From positions 992,001-1,056,000 of the forward strand of contig NZ_CP120836.1 of NCBI RefSeq assembly GCF_049200465.1: 64,000 nt of DNA, in the 5' to 3' direction. The notes under the pieces are model-generated. The model was not told where the DNA came from. It saw only the letters and a program-made list of their open reading frames with translations, and ran no database searches. This DNA comes from Leptothermofonsia sp049200465 (GTDB lineage Bacteria > Cyanobacteriota > Cyanobacteriia > Leptolyngbyales > Leptolyngbyaceae). Every line of letters starts with the position of its first letter. Position 1 is the stretch's first letter. A program made the translations under genes and the position numbers. This document shows positions 42,779 through 52,230 of this stretch, piece after piece.

Positions 42779-42814
42779 CCTCTGTAGAGACATTCTGGAA
42801 CCCCTCTACAGAGG
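42779..42814. terminator. Hairpin between convergent exopolysaccharide genes
   Basis: The arms CCTCTGTAGAG and CTCTACAGAGG (11 bp perfect) enclose a 14-base loop. There is no good T-run; probable terminator of the plus-strand GT4 pair. Confidence 0.6.
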
Positions 42815-42902
42815 TATTCGATATTTCTAAAACACCTTAGAGCTAATCGCTTCGCTCCAATAACCCCACTTTTGCTCCAATAAACCCACTAAACTGCACA
42901 GC

Positions 42903-44264
42903 TTAAGTAAGTTTGCCAGCCAGGGTTTTTGCTCTAGAAGTAGAAGTTTCCCTCGCACGGGCAACCGCAACTCCCGCCAGACCACCACAGGTCAACGCAA
43001 AAACGGGATTAACCATCGCATTTAAGACACAGTCCAGCGCATACATCACTAAGGCAACCGCCAGAACTGCCGCTGGTGCCACCGCAGGATGGGTCCAAAG
43101 TCGAGTCGGGTAGCGTACACAGAAGGCCACTACGGGTAGTAGCAGGGCTGTGAAAATACTGACTAATCCAACTGTCCCAAAGATACCAAAAGCAATAATC
43201 CACAAACTATCAGTGACCGAAATATCAGAACCATACTCATCAAATACCCGGTTTCTGCCGAAACCTCCCCAACCAAATACTGGCTTTAGCCGTGCCCTTG
43301 CTGAAAGGATCTGCTCATTTTCAAATCTAAAATCGACTGACTGCACACGTTCTGCGGGAAAAATTTGGGCCAGAGTACTTGTGACCTCGGCTCGTGGAAA
43401 TTCTCCTGTCGCGCCTAAATTTAGATAGATACACATTCCAATCACGATGCCCCAGATTGGCCATGTATTGCGAAAATACCTAGCTACCACAAGAATTACC
43501 AGCGCAAGGCCAAATAACAGATAGGCGCCAGTAGATCGGGTTAAGACAAAGGCAACTAGCAAAAGCCCAACCCACCACCCAACGGGGATATCCCAAATTT
43601 TTTTAATAACGCCAGTTCGCCAGAGTACAACCCCCATCAAAGAGGCAGACATCATCCAGACGCCCACCATCAAACCATGATTCATAAAAACCGTGGGTCT
43701 GTAACCGCCCAGGCGCAGCGACATGTGAAAACCACTGGGGTTAAAGCCATAAAGCAATTCATGAACACTGGTCATCATGCGACTTTCAAACAGACAGAAA
43801 GGGACATAAAGTAAGCCCCCGATGAAGGTCCAGATTGCCAGACTTCTCAAGCCAGCCAGATTATTCAGATAAATTCTTCCTAAGAAATAAGGTATTCCCC
43901 AGGTAACGACCTGACTAAAAGTTGCTGAGAACCCATCGTAGGGCCCCAGCCCATTAGTTATCGAGGAGAAGAAGGGACAAATGCACCAAATTGTCATTGG
44001 TACATCAATCCAGCTGTATTTGAAGGAACTGAAGCGCCCAACGTCAAAAATAATCGTTGACAACAGGATCCCATAGCTTGTAGCCGACATCTTTTCATAG
44101 TCCGGAATGCCTGGAAATTTCATACTTGCCATTGGTAAAAATAGCCAGGCACCCAAAAAACTAATGATAAGTGCCCGTTGGGCAGGAAACCGCGAAAAGA
44201 TATAGATTACTGTGGGCAACCAGAGCAGGAGGATAACATTCGCAAATGCGTTCGCCTGGGGCAT
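42903..44264 (-). CDS. O-antigen polymerase/ligase-like membrane protein
   Basis: A 453-residue protein with about ten to twelve hydrophobic helices and a large loop at about 270-345 (VTSTLAQIFPAERVQSVDFRFENEQILSARARL). The ending of that loop, KPVFGWGGFGRNRVF, is the hallmark of the Wzy/WaaL O-antigen ligase family, where a GWG-type turn follows the periplasmic loop. It probably polymerises or transfers exopolysaccharide units. Minus strand, downstream of the GT4 gene at 44391. Confidence 0.87.
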   Translation of the reverse strand: MPQANAFANVILLLWLPTVIYIFSRFPAQRALIISFLGAWLFLPMASMKFPGIPDYEKMSATSYGILLSTIIFDVGRFSSFKYSWIDVPMTIWCICPFFSSITNGLGPYDGFSATFSQVVTWGIPYFLGRIYLNNLAGLRSLAIWTFIGGLLYVPFCLFESRMMTSVHELLYGFNPSGFHMSLRLGGYRPTVFMNHGLMVGVWMMSASLMGVVLWRTGVIKKIWDIPVGWWVGLLLVAFVLTRSTGAYLLFGLALVILVVARYFRNTWPIWGIVIGMCIYLNLGATGEFPRAEVTSTLAQIFPAERVQSVDFRFENEQILSARARLKPVFGWGGFGRNRVFDEYGSDISVTDSLWIIAFGIFGTVGLVSIFTALLLPVVAFCVRYPTRLWTHPAVAPAAVLAVALVMYALDCVLNAMVNPVFALTCGGLAGVAVARARETSTSRAKTLAGKLT

Positions 44265-44390
44265 GGGGATTACTCAACAAATACTTGAATGGGGTTTGAT
44301 TTTAAAGGAGGTTAGCGATCACACAGTCCCGGTATTTCTATTTCTATAAGAAAAGCTATCTGAACAAATAGTTCCCGGCTTGACTTCAAG

Positions 44391-45515
44391 TTAGGGTTGA
44401 GCAGAAACCAAGGAATGTTTCCAATCACCCCGCTGAGAGCGTTCTATTGCGGTATACAAAGCACCTTCAAATAGATCTGTAGCATCATCCCAGGTGTAAT
44501 GCGTTGCAGTCGAATAGGCAGCATCAGACATAGTACGCCATTCCGCATCAGACAATCTACATACCTGGAGCATTGCTTCTGCCACACTGTTAGGTTCCTC
44601 AGGCTTCACAAGTATTCCTCCACCTTTTGCAATCAGTTCTGGTGCCGCACCAACAGCCGTTCCAATCACAGGAGTTCGGCAGGCCATTGCCTCTAGAATC
44701 GGTAAGCCAAAGCCTTCTGAACGGCTACTAAATAGCCAGGCATCGCAACTTGCGTAAATGTCTTTGATCTGATCTGGAGGAGGGCTCTGGAAATATTGAA
44801 CTTCTTTAGGCAAAGGTAAGGCTGCAACTGGGGGATCAGCTCCAAAGGCGAGCAAACGCAACTCTGGTAAGGTTTGCCTAACCAGGGAAAAAGCTTTAAG
44901 ACTGATATCAGTCCCCTTCCAATAGGCAGAGTTATACATCATCCCGAACGTTGGGACAGATTGCTTGTTCCTAGGAGGGGAATTAAACTGCTCGGTATCA
45001 ACACTGTTGGGTACAAGAGAAACGTTGCAGTCCCCATATTTGAATTTCATCAAATCTAACAACCAGTTTGAGATAGTAATTTTGTGTAGAGGCATAAGAT
45101 AGGTGGCCTCTACTCTTTGCTTAGGTAGATAGTCAAATGTCTCATAGTGTTGAATAAAGTAGGCTTTCGCTCCTTTCGATGGAGACAATCTGGTTACCCA
45201 TTCCGCTGTTTCCCACCAGGTTGCAATTACAACATCAGCATCGGGCACATCAGCATCAGTGATTGGCCGACATTGATCAATCACTTGATGGTTAACATTT
45301 AGATCATCTAGATGGGAAGCCCTAGATCTAGGTATTGATAGAAAGCTTCGCCGTTTTAGCAGGGATTTGGTTTGCTCCAGTAGACTTGGCCGCCTGTAGG
45401 GCCTGGAAACTAGAAACACTTCGTGGCCCCGGCGTTGGAGACGATCCGCGTAAGTTGCTACAACTCTGACTCCACCGCTTAGATCAGCATGGGGAAGAAC
45501 AATGGTAATTTTCAT
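44391..45515 (-). CDS. GT4-family glycosyltransferase
   Basis: A 374-residue GT-B enzyme. LSGGVRVVATYADRLQRRGHEVFLVSRPY begins the acceptor domain, and SRSEGFGLPILEAMACRTPVIGT is the GT4 donor motif, with the two glutamates of ExFGLxxxE. FIQHYETFDYLP and LVPNSVDTEQF lie between. Followed on the same strand by the polymerase-like gene, with a 126 bp gap. Substrate unknown. Confidence 0.92.
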   Translation of the reverse strand: MKITIVLPHADLSGGVRVVATYADRLQRRGHEVFLVSRPYRRPSLLEQTKSLLKRRSFLSIPRSRASHLDDLNVNHQVIDQCRPITDADVPDADVVIATWWETAEWVTRLSPSKGAKAYFIQHYETFDYLPKQRVEATYLMPLHKITISNWLLDLMKFKYGDCNVSLVPNSVDTEQFNSPPRNKQSVPTFGMMYNSAYWKGTDISLKAFSLVRQTLPELRLLAFGADPPVAALPLPKEVQYFQSPPPDQIKDIYASCDAWLFSSRSEGFGLPILEAMACRTPVIGTAVGAAPELIAKGGGILVKPEEPNSVAEAMLQVCRLSDAEWRTMSDAAYSTATHYTWDDATDLFEGALYTAIERSQRGDWKHSLVSAQP

Positions 45516-46243
45516 GAAATCTGTACTGAGTAACAGAAGTTACGTTTATGATTGATGAAAGAAGATTTGCTAATTGTGGCCTATCATCTGGGCTTAGAAT
45601 CATAGTGCATACACTGAGTTATAAAAGCTTTTTGAAAACGACTGTCACCAGTAGACTAAATTTAGACTAAATATGGAGGTAATCCCCTCCTGCCTGGGGG
45701 CGCAGCCCCCATTCCCTCGTTTACAATTATCCCGTTTGTAGTTAATGATGACTACCTACTGACAAACTATAGTCCGAATAGTCCGATTATAAGTTCTTCA
45801 AAAGATAAGGTGAAAGTGAAAAGCCTTCACATAGTCCAAATATGAAGGAAAGTAGTGTAAATACGGTGTTGAAGAAAGGGATCTTTATTCATTCTTTTAC
45901 ATAGAAACTTGCACATCGAGAAACTTGTAAATCTTATATGAAGTCAAGGGCTACAGAATGGAGCCTTCATCTGTGAATGTTTCATAATTGCAACTATCAT
46001 TAGTCTATAGAGATGCTGCCAATCGACTGTGAGTACTATCTAAACTGGCACTTTTAGCACTTTTAGCTCTTTGGCACTTCTTAGTGGGCTATTTTTAAGA
46101 CAAGGGCTACTGGCTTATCAATATTCTCAGGCTGAGGATGTGATTCAGGCGGTCAGTGCCAGAGCAAATGTCGGATCAGTTACAGTTCGGTCAACGTTCA
46201 ATGGAGAGTTTAGAGCACCGTACTTTTGCTAATTGGGAATTTC
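45516..46243. other. Long spacer before the Wza/Wzc genes
   Basis: No gene is supported in 728 bp. It has a truncated B repeat (45674-45760) and several short direct repeats such as TTTAGACTAAA. It should contain the divergent promoters of the two arms of the exopolysaccharide cluster. Confidence 0.6.
45674..45760. repeat. B-type repeat, truncated
   Basis: GGAGGTAATCCCCTCCTGCCTGGGGGC...GTAGTTAATGATGACTACCTACT. The GCGCAATTAAATTAAG end is missing and the tail carries a small duplication. Confidence 0.8.
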
Positions 46244-47356
46244 ATGACTAAGGGAACAAATCGATTTGTTGCTGGGCTTACGCTGGCCGTCTTTGTCGGG
46301 GCGACTCAAACCCTTCCAGCAATCGCCCAAACTGAGGCTTCAACAATCAGCTCCACTCAGAGTGCAGGAATTACTTTGGTTGAGCAGGCTTACATCCTGG
46401 GTTCAGGGGATGTGATCCGGGTGGACAGCTTTGACACCCAGGAACTGGTTCTAGAGCCACGCTACACTGTTTTACCCGATGGCTCAATCAATTTACCCTG
46501 GGTTGGTGGCGTTTCGGTAAGTGGCTTAACCTTGAAGCAAGCCTCCGAGCAGTTAGCTTCAAAATACAGTCGTTACATCCGCAATCCTATTATTACCGTC
46601 AGCTTACTCGCTCCTCGTCCATTGAAGATTGGTGTGATCGGTGAGGTCAATCGCCCCGGTTCTTACATCATCAGTGTTATCAGCAATGAAACCACTGGAG
46701 CCAGTCTCAACCAACGGAACACAGGAGGTGGCGGCGACGGGGGAGGTGCCAACCAGTGGCCTACGATTATTAAGGCCATTCAAACAGCTGGCGGAATTAC
46801 TCAGTCTGCTAATGTTCGTCAGATCCAGATTAAGCGGCCCCAACCTTCAGGCGCTGAGCAGTTGATCAATGTTGATCTCTGGAGCTTTTTGCAAACTGGA
46901 GCCCTGTCCCAGGATATTAGTTTGAGAGATGGCGATACCATTCTCGTTCCAAAAGCAACGAAATTGGATCCTGCGGAGGTGACCCAGGTCGCAATTAGCA
47001 ACTTTTCTCCTGAGACGATTAGAGTGAATGTGGTTGGTGAAGTAGTCACTCCAGGAACTGTTCAAATCCGTCCTAGTTCAACTCTCAACCAGGGAATTAT
47101 GGCTGCTGGAGGGTTTAAAAGAGGACGAGCCAAGAATGATGTGGAGTTGATTCGGCTCAATCCGGATGGAACTGTGACCAGACGGGAAATTAAGGTTGAC
47201 CTGTCCCAGGGACTGAATGAGCAGAACAATCCAGCGCTGTACAATAACGACATTATTGTCGTGAATCGCAATACAATCGCTGGAATTACTGACTTTATAG
47301 GAACCACAGTTGGTCCTTTCCTGGGGCTTTTGGGCCTATTTAATATTTTCCAATGA
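46244..47356 (+). CDS. Polysaccharide export protein (Wza/BexD-like)
   Basis: A 370-residue secreted outer-membrane export protein. A signal peptide (NRFVAGLTLAVFVGATQTLPAIAQ) is followed by the polysaccharide export domain (YILGSGDVIRVDSFDT, then VLPDGSINLPWVG). Two SLBB-type segments (IGVIGEVNRPGSYI and VNVVGEVVTPGTVQI) come next, ending with a hydrophobic tail. A Gly/Asn-rich loop (NTGGGGDGGGANQ) lies near residue 165. It probably forms the outer-membrane channel together with the Wzc-like protein downstream. The start at ATG 46244 is preferred over the upstream TTG at 46226. Confidence 0.92.
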   Translation: MTKGTNRFVAGLTLAVFVGATQTLPAIAQTEASTISSTQSAGITLVEQAYILGSGDVIRVDSFDTQELVLEPRYTVLPDGSINLPWVGGVSVSGLTLKQASEQLASKYSRYIRNPIITVSLLAPRPLKIGVIGEVNRPGSYIISVISNETTGASLNQRNTGGGGDGGGANQWPTIIKAIQTAGGITQSANVRQIQIKRPQPSGAEQLINVDLWSFLQTGALSQDISLRDGDTILVPKATKLDPAEVTQVAISNFSPETIRVNVVGEVVTPGTVQIRPSSTLNQGIMAAGGFKRGRAKNDVELIRLNPDGTVTRREIKVDLSQGLNEQNNPALYNNDIIVVNRNTIAGITDFIGTTVGPFLGLLGLFNIFQ

Positions 47357-47420
47357 TGGTCAAGGATCTTCTGTTCGGGTGCTCTATCGGTAGGTTCAGC
47401 AGGATAGTCGTGAGGTTGAT

Positions 47421-49736
47421 ATGAGAGCCGAAGAAAGTATCCAAGATTTGTCATTAAATAATCGTAACAAATCTTTGGGGTTCAATGATGGCTTGGAAGA
47501 CGATTTAGGTGATGCGCCCTCAAAGCAGAAGGGCTTAAATTTGGGCTCTTTGTTGAGAATCGCCCGTCGAAATGCCCTCTTAATTGCTGCCACTACTCTT
47601 GCAACTACCGGTACGGCAGCTTTGACCTCCTTTGGTCCTCCCACCTACAAAGGCAATTTCAGCATCTTGGTAGAACCTATCAACTCCCAGGCGCGATCTA
47701 CAGATCCTTCTGCTATTTCTCGCGATCGCCAGAACCAGGAAGACCGGGTAGACTACCCGACTCTGCTCCAGGTGCTTCAAAGCCCAGAGCTTCTTTCTAA
47801 GATTGCAGGGGAAATCCAAAGCCGTTATCCCGATGTAACTGCTGGTTCTCTACAGAGAGATTTGCAGCGCAACAATTTGGTGGTTCAACGTCCTGGGACA
47901 AACCTATTGGACACGGCGAAGATTATTGAGGTTACCTATGAAGGTACAGACCCCCAGAGAGTTCAATACATCTTGCAAAAGCTGGCTGATGGCTTTCTGA
48001 AATTTAGTCTTGAGTACCGAAAAACCCGTATTGGAGGGGGCGTTCAGTTCATTGAAGATCAGCTTCCCAGTCTACAACAGCGAGTCAATGGGCTGGAAGC
48101 CGAAATTCAGGCCCTGAAACAACGTTATCGGATCGTCGATCCAACAGCCGAAGGGGCAACCCTTTCTAACCAGTTGCAGGAAACACGGGCTGCGCGAGCA
48201 GCAGCTCAAAGAGACCTGGCAGAACAGCAAACCCTGTATGCCATGTTACAGAGGCAGCTAGGGTTGACTCCCGAAGAAGCACTGGCAGCTTCTTCCTTAA
48301 GTGAAAACCCTCGCTATCAAGCATTACTGACTCAACTAAAGACCGTCGAATCTCAAATTGCTGTTAAAGCAGCCCGTTTTAATGACGAAAGTCCGGTTAT
48401 TCAATCATTGCGAGATCAACAGAAGAATCTTGAGCAACTCCTGAATGAGGAAGCCCGTAAAAACCTGGGAGAAACTTCAAGAGTTCCTGCAAGCGACCGT
48501 GTACGGGCCTTCCAGAACCCTACACGTCTGGAGTTGATTCGGCAATACATTACTACTGGAAATACTGTTCGACAGTTACAGGTCCGCAATCAAGCCGTCT
48601 CCCAAACGGAAGCATCTCTCGATCAAAGGCTGCGACAATTCCCTGCCATTTCCCGGCAGTATAACGACTTGCAGCAACAGCTAGAAATTGCCACCCGAAC
48701 ACTGAATCAGTTTTTGACTCAGCGTGAAACTTTACGGATAGAAGCCGCCCAAAAGGAAGTTCCCTGGGAAGTGATCTCGCCACCAACCATTGCACGGGAT
48801 GAGAAAGGCAATCCCCAACCGCAACCGATTAAATCAGCTCGAAACGTGGGATTGGGAGCGATCGCAGGTTTAGTACTTGGTTTCGCCGCTGCTATCTTGA
48901 GAGAGAAGCGGAAAGATATTTTCTTTGATGACGAAGATATCAAAGGAGCTTTGAAACTGCCATTTCTAGCATCTGTTCCCTTTAGAGAGGGGGCAAACCC
49001 AGTCATGAACCCTCTGGCTGGAAACTCGGATACATTCTCTAAAGCATTCAATTCCCTATACACCAACATTCGGTTTTTGGGACCTGAATCATCGGTGCGA
49101 TCTCTAATTGTTGGTTCTGCCTGCGCAGGCGATGGCAAAACCACGGTCGCCTTAAACCTGGCTTTAGCAGCCGCTTCTATGGGACAACGAGTTTTGCTTG
49201 TTGATGGCAACCTGCGGGCTCCCCATCTCCATAACCTGTTTAGCCTGTCAAACTCCATGGGGTTGAGTGAAATTCTCCTGGGCAGGGTGTCGCTTAATGA
49301 AGCGCTTCAGCGATCGTCCTTAGACAAGAACCTTTCAATTTTGGCAGCAGGCCAACCTTCAATCGATTCAATCAGAGCCCTGGGTACCTCCAGAATGCAG
49401 AGTCTTTCTCAGCAAATGCAGTCTGAGTTTGATTTGATTATCTATGACACCCCAGACCTGTCAGAGTTTTCTGATGCTAAATTCCTGGGGGCCCAGGCCG
49501 ATGGGATTTTGATAACAGTCGCAGTTGGTCGTACCAGGCGATCCTTGCTGTCTCAGGTAATGTCAGAGTTGAATCGCTTCCATCTTCCAGTATTAGGCTT
49601 AGTTTCTAATCGGTGCGCGAAGAGCGTTCAGGACTCCTACGCTCAGGCCCAACGCGACCAACAGAATCAGGAACAGACTACTATTCTTGAAAATTTGGGC
49701 ATTCTTAAACCAGGTCTACCAACTTCTAAACAGTAG
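47421..49736 (+). CDS. Wzc-like polysaccharide co-polymerase with BY-kinase domain
   Basis: A 771-residue inner-membrane protein controlling chain length. Membrane segments are at about 53-73 and 472-490; between them is the Wzz domain with long coiled coils (LQQRVNGLEAEIQALKQR and similar). The cytoplasmic domain has Walker A SACAGDGKTT (about residue 570), Walker A' LLVDGNLRAPHL and Walker B LIIYDTPD. In the Walker A' motif the second acidic residue (usual DADLR) is Asn, and the C-terminus (LENLGILKPGLPTSKQ) lacks the tyrosine cluster phosphorylated in true BY-kinases. It may therefore be a non-autophosphorylating form. GAGG upstream supports the start. Pairs with the Wza-like gene 64 bp upstream. 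Confidence 0.93.
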   Translation: MRAEESIQDLSLNNRNKSLGFNDGLEDDLGDAPSKQKGLNLGSLLRIARRNALLIAATTLATTGTAALTSFGPPTYKGNFSILVEPINSQARSTDPSAISRDRQNQEDRVDYPTLLQVLQSPELLSKIAGEIQSRYPDVTAGSLQRDLQRNNLVVQRPGTNLLDTAKIIEVTYEGTDPQRVQYILQKLADGFLKFSLEYRKTRIGGGVQFIEDQLPSLQQRVNGLEAEIQALKQRYRIVDPTAEGATLSNQLQETRAARAAAQRDLAEQQTLYAMLQRQLGLTPEEALAASSLSENPRYQALLTQLKTVESQIAVKAARFNDESPVIQSLRDQQKNLEQLLNEEARKNLGETSRVPASDRVRAFQNPTRLELIRQYITTGNTVRQLQVRNQAVSQTEASLDQRLRQFPAISRQYNDLQQQLEIATRTLNQFLTQRETLRIEAAQKEVPWEVISPPTIARDEKGNPQPQPIKSARNVGLGAIAGLVLGFAAAILREKRKDIFFDDEDIKGALKLPFLASVPFREGANPVMNPLAGNSDTFSKAFNSLYTNIRFLGPESSVRSLIVGSACAGDGKTTVALNLALAAASMGQRVLLVDGNLRAPHLHNLFSLSNSMGLSEILLGRVSLNEALQRSSLDKNLSILAAGQPSIDSIRALGTSRMQSLSQQMQSEFDLIIYDTPDLSEFSDAKFLGAQADGILITVAVGRTRRSLLSQVMSELNRFHLPVLGLVSNRCAKSVQDSYAQAQRDQQNQEQTTILENLGILKPGLPTSKQ

Positions 49737-49738
49737 TA

Positions 49739-49760
49739 CAACAAAACGAAAGTTTTGTTG
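49739..49760. terminator. GAAA-tetraloop hairpin after the Wzc-like gene
   Basis: The arms CAACAAAAC and GTTTTGTTG form a 9 bp perfect stem with a GAAA loop, two bases after the stop codon. Without a T-run it may act as an mRNA stabiliser rather than a terminator. Confidence 0.6.
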
Positions 49761-49996
49761 GGGATACAGGAGTTCCACCTCTGCCTAGGGGGAAGTACCC
49801 GAACCTCTATGTCGCAAAATTTAGTGTTTGTAACATTAATTCACTAAGGAATAATTCACCGGAAAATAGCTGGTAGTCTATTTTCATTGATGGTACTGTT
49901 CTCATTTCAGAATCGTTAGACTTGTGGTTAATGCTTGTAGAGGCACTCTATAGAACGTCTTTAAACCCACGCTGAATACTTTTGAGGAAGGGATTA

Positions 49997-51208
49997 ATGG
50001 CTCTATTGCTTGGGGTTACTTCGCTGACCATCGCGCTTGTGTTACTAATCCCAACTACGGTTCTGTTTGTTGAGTGTGTGGCAGCGGTATTGGTACGCCA
50101 GCAAGTTGGAAAGAAGCTGAACCCTCGACCCAGTATTGCAGTTCTAATTCCAGCCCATAACGAGGCATCTGGAATTGGTATAACTTTGGCGTCACTGAAG
50201 CCTCAAATGGCTCCTGAAGATCGGTTGGTTGTAATTGCAGACAACTGCGATGATGGCACTGCTGCAATTGCATGTGAAATGGGCGCAAATGTTATTGAGC
50301 GGTTTGATCAGGAACGTCGGGGTAAGGGCTATGCTCTTGATTTTGGCCTAAAAGCCCTTGAAGCCAATCCACCTGAAGTTGTCATTGTGGTGGATGCAGA
50401 CTGTACTGTTGAATTGGGGAGCATTGAAAAAATTGCTCGTCAGGCCATAACTTACACACGACCAGTTCAAGCTATCTATTTGATGACTCGACCCGCCGTT
50501 TTAGGATCGAAAGACGCGGTTTCACTGCTGGCCTTTACGGTGAAGAATTGGGTTCGTCCAGTTGGGCTGGATTGTCTTGGGTTTCCTTGCCTGCTAACGG
50601 GAACGGGAATGGCGTTTCCCTGGACTGTGCTTCAGAAAGTTTCCCTCGCCAGTGGAAATATTGTTGAAGACATGAAGCTGGGGTTGGATCTAGCCATGGC
50701 TGGGCATCCACCTATGGTTTGTTCAGAAGCTAGGGTTACAGGGGTTCTGCCTCAGCAAGCTCGTGCCGCCAAAAGCCAGAGAACTCGTTGGGAGCATGGT
50801 CATCTGCAAACTCTTTTGACCCAGATTCCTCGCCTCATCACTGCTGCGGTTCAGACCCGATGCTTTGATTTGGTGGCGATCGCCCTTGACCTCTCGGTGC
50901 CTCCCCTGTCTTTGCTGGTCATCCTCTGGTTAACGGCAACGATTCTTGCGTTAATCGCTGGATGGCTGGGAAGTACGTCAATTCCAATCTTCATCGCAGT
51001 TTTGGAAGGAATTTGGATTTTGACTGCAATTCTGTTGTCCTGGGCCAGGTTTGCAAGACAGGATTTACCGTTGCGAACGCTTCTCTCTGTCCCCTTATAC
51101 GTTTTGTGGAAAATTCCTCTATATTTCGCTTTTCTGGTAAAACCCCAAACTCAATGGGTTCGTACCGAACGGGATACGGTGGAATCACCTATCGTAGGTG
51201 ATAGGTGA
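49997..51208 (+). CDS. GT2-family membrane glycosyltransferase
   Basis: A 403-residue inverting GT-A enzyme. An N-terminal membrane segment is followed by PSIAVLIPAHNEASGIGITLASL, NCDDGT, the metal-binding VVDADCTVE (DxD), and, further on, RAAKSQRTRWEHGHLQTLL, the Q/RxxRW motif of processive synthases. Two or three C-terminal membrane helices (PPLSLLVILWLTATILALIAG and beyond) complete it. Resembles cellulose-synthase-like and dolichyl-type GT2 enzymes. ATG 49997 is chosen because AGGAAGG precedes it; a TTG at 49982 overlaps this ribosome binding site. Confidence 0.92.
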   Translation: MALLLGVTSLTIALVLLIPTTVLFVECVAAVLVRQQVGKKLNPRPSIAVLIPAHNEASGIGITLASLKPQMAPEDRLVVIADNCDDGTAAIACEMGANVIERFDQERRGKGYALDFGLKALEANPPEVVIVVDADCTVELGSIEKIARQAITYTRPVQAIYLMTRPAVLGSKDAVSLLAFTVKNWVRPVGLDCLGFPCLLTGTGMAFPWTVLQKVSLASGNIVEDMKLGLDLAMAGHPPMVCSEARVTGVLPQQARAAKSQRTRWEHGHLQTLLTQIPRLITAAVQTRCFDLVAIALDLSVPPLSLLVILWLTATILALIAGWLGSTSIPIFIAVLEGIWILTAILLSWARFARQDLPLRTLLSVPLYVLWKIPLYFAFLVKPQTQWVRTERDTVESPIVGDR

Positions 51209-51414
51209 TAGGTAACAAAACTCTTTTAGCCTCTAGTCCCTAATGCGACTTCAGCACACCGATTACGCAATTAGCAGGAATCAAAGATACTCTAGATGAG
51301 TCACTTTCCACTGGCTCATAACCCTGATGCTTCCCCCTCTATACATGTGTCCCTTGAGTGAAACCCAACAAGCTGCTCTCGAACAGATTTCCTCTGCCCA
51401 GGAATTGAAAAATA

Positions 51415-51615
51415 TCAGCCCAGATTCTTCAAATACTCCCGAAGTACCTTCTGAGCCTCGATATTTGAAGGGAGACGATGATTAATCTTGAACAAAAACG
51501 GTTTGTTTCTACCCTCGGTCACTCCTGCCGGTTCCCAGATACAAAGATTGACCCCTCCTGCAATCGGGGTAATACTGTACCGGATTTTCAATGAAGCGAG
51601 CTTTAAGGCTTGCAT
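51415..51615 (-). CDS. Small hypothetical protein, 66 residues
   Basis: A short frame encoding MQALKLASLKIRYSITPIAG and ending INHRLPSNIEAQKVLREYLKNLG. The composition is protein-like, but no family is recognised and no clear ribosome binding site precedes ATG 51615; a TTG at 51642 would add nine residues. It follows another small gene in the same orientation. Confidence 0.45.
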   Translation of the reverse strand: MQALKLASLKIRYSITPIAGGVNLCIWEPAGVTEGRNKPFLFKINHRLPSNIEAQKVLREYLKNLG

Positions 51616-51666
51616 AGTGACACTAGCAGGGAAGGGACTCAACTCAGTGCAGTCAGTGTAAGCTGG

Positions 51667-51855
51667 CTAACTCTTGCTAATGTCACAATTGCTACTTAAT
51701 TTTACAATCGCCTTTTCTTGCGGCGCAGGCACAATCACAATCCAGCGACCTGTTTTGGGATCTCGATAGGTCGTGAAAGGGTTGGGGCGGAGCGATCGCT
51801 GACCAGTCTGCTCGCTCGTGATCTGAAGCAGTATGCGGTCGTCCCGGCGGGTCAT
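51667..51855 (-). CDS. Small hypothetical protein, 62 residues
   Basis: Begins MTRRDDRILLQITSEQTGQR and contains PFTTYRDPKTGRWIVIVPAP, which reads like a compact beta-rich fold. AGGAG lies 10 nt before the ATG, which decides the start against longer alternatives to 51909. Probably co-transcribed with the 66-residue gene 51 bp downstream. Function unknown. Confidence 0.6.
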   Translation of the reverse strand: MTRRDDRILLQITSEQTGQRSLRPNPFTTYRDPKTGRWIVIVPAPQEKAIVKLSSNCDISKS

Positions 51856-52126
51856 GGGGTAGATACTCCTACAAAAACCCTCGACTGTTTTAGAAAGAGA
51901 ACTCACCAATTAAACCCTTGCCAAAACCCAAATCTTCTGAGCCTGGCTCATGGGATTTAACAAACCTGCCGGATATCATCAAACTACCATTCATGCCCGA
52001 AAGCAACAGGTTCAGGGACACAAAACCAATCAAGCATGAACCTATCATGCCGCAAACATCAGCTTGCACAGCCACAGTGCAAACACGCAAATTCCCACAA
52101 ATCTCAAAACCCCTAGTGGTTGTTCA

Positions 52127-52230
52127 CTAGTAGTCCGTCAGGGTAGATTTGAGGGATAACTCAAATCTACAAAACCCAATTCTCAGGTGTTTTGAGGGTT
52201 TTCATCAAAACAGTCTTGACAGACCACTAG
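52127..52230. mobile_element. 104 bp non-autonomous element, IS630-related
   Basis: The ends CTAGTAGTCCGTCA and (complement) CTAGTGGTCTGTCA match at 12 of 14 positions. An internal palindrome TAGATTTGAG...CTCAAATCTA is present. The end resembles the left end of the IS630-type remnant at 63435, so it is probably mobilised by such a transposase. No coding capacity. Confidence 0.7.

Noticed and set aside
42903..44264. Reading the 453-residue membrane protein as a flippase (Wzx)
   Set aside because: A single large periplasmic loop with GWGGFGRN favours the polymerase/ligase family over the flippase fold.
49750..49850. ATGTCGCA...AGTGTTTG similarity between 5753-5790 and 49809-49840
   Set aside because: Shared bases are few and the boundaries unclear; it may be a third repeat family, but two weak copies do not establish it.
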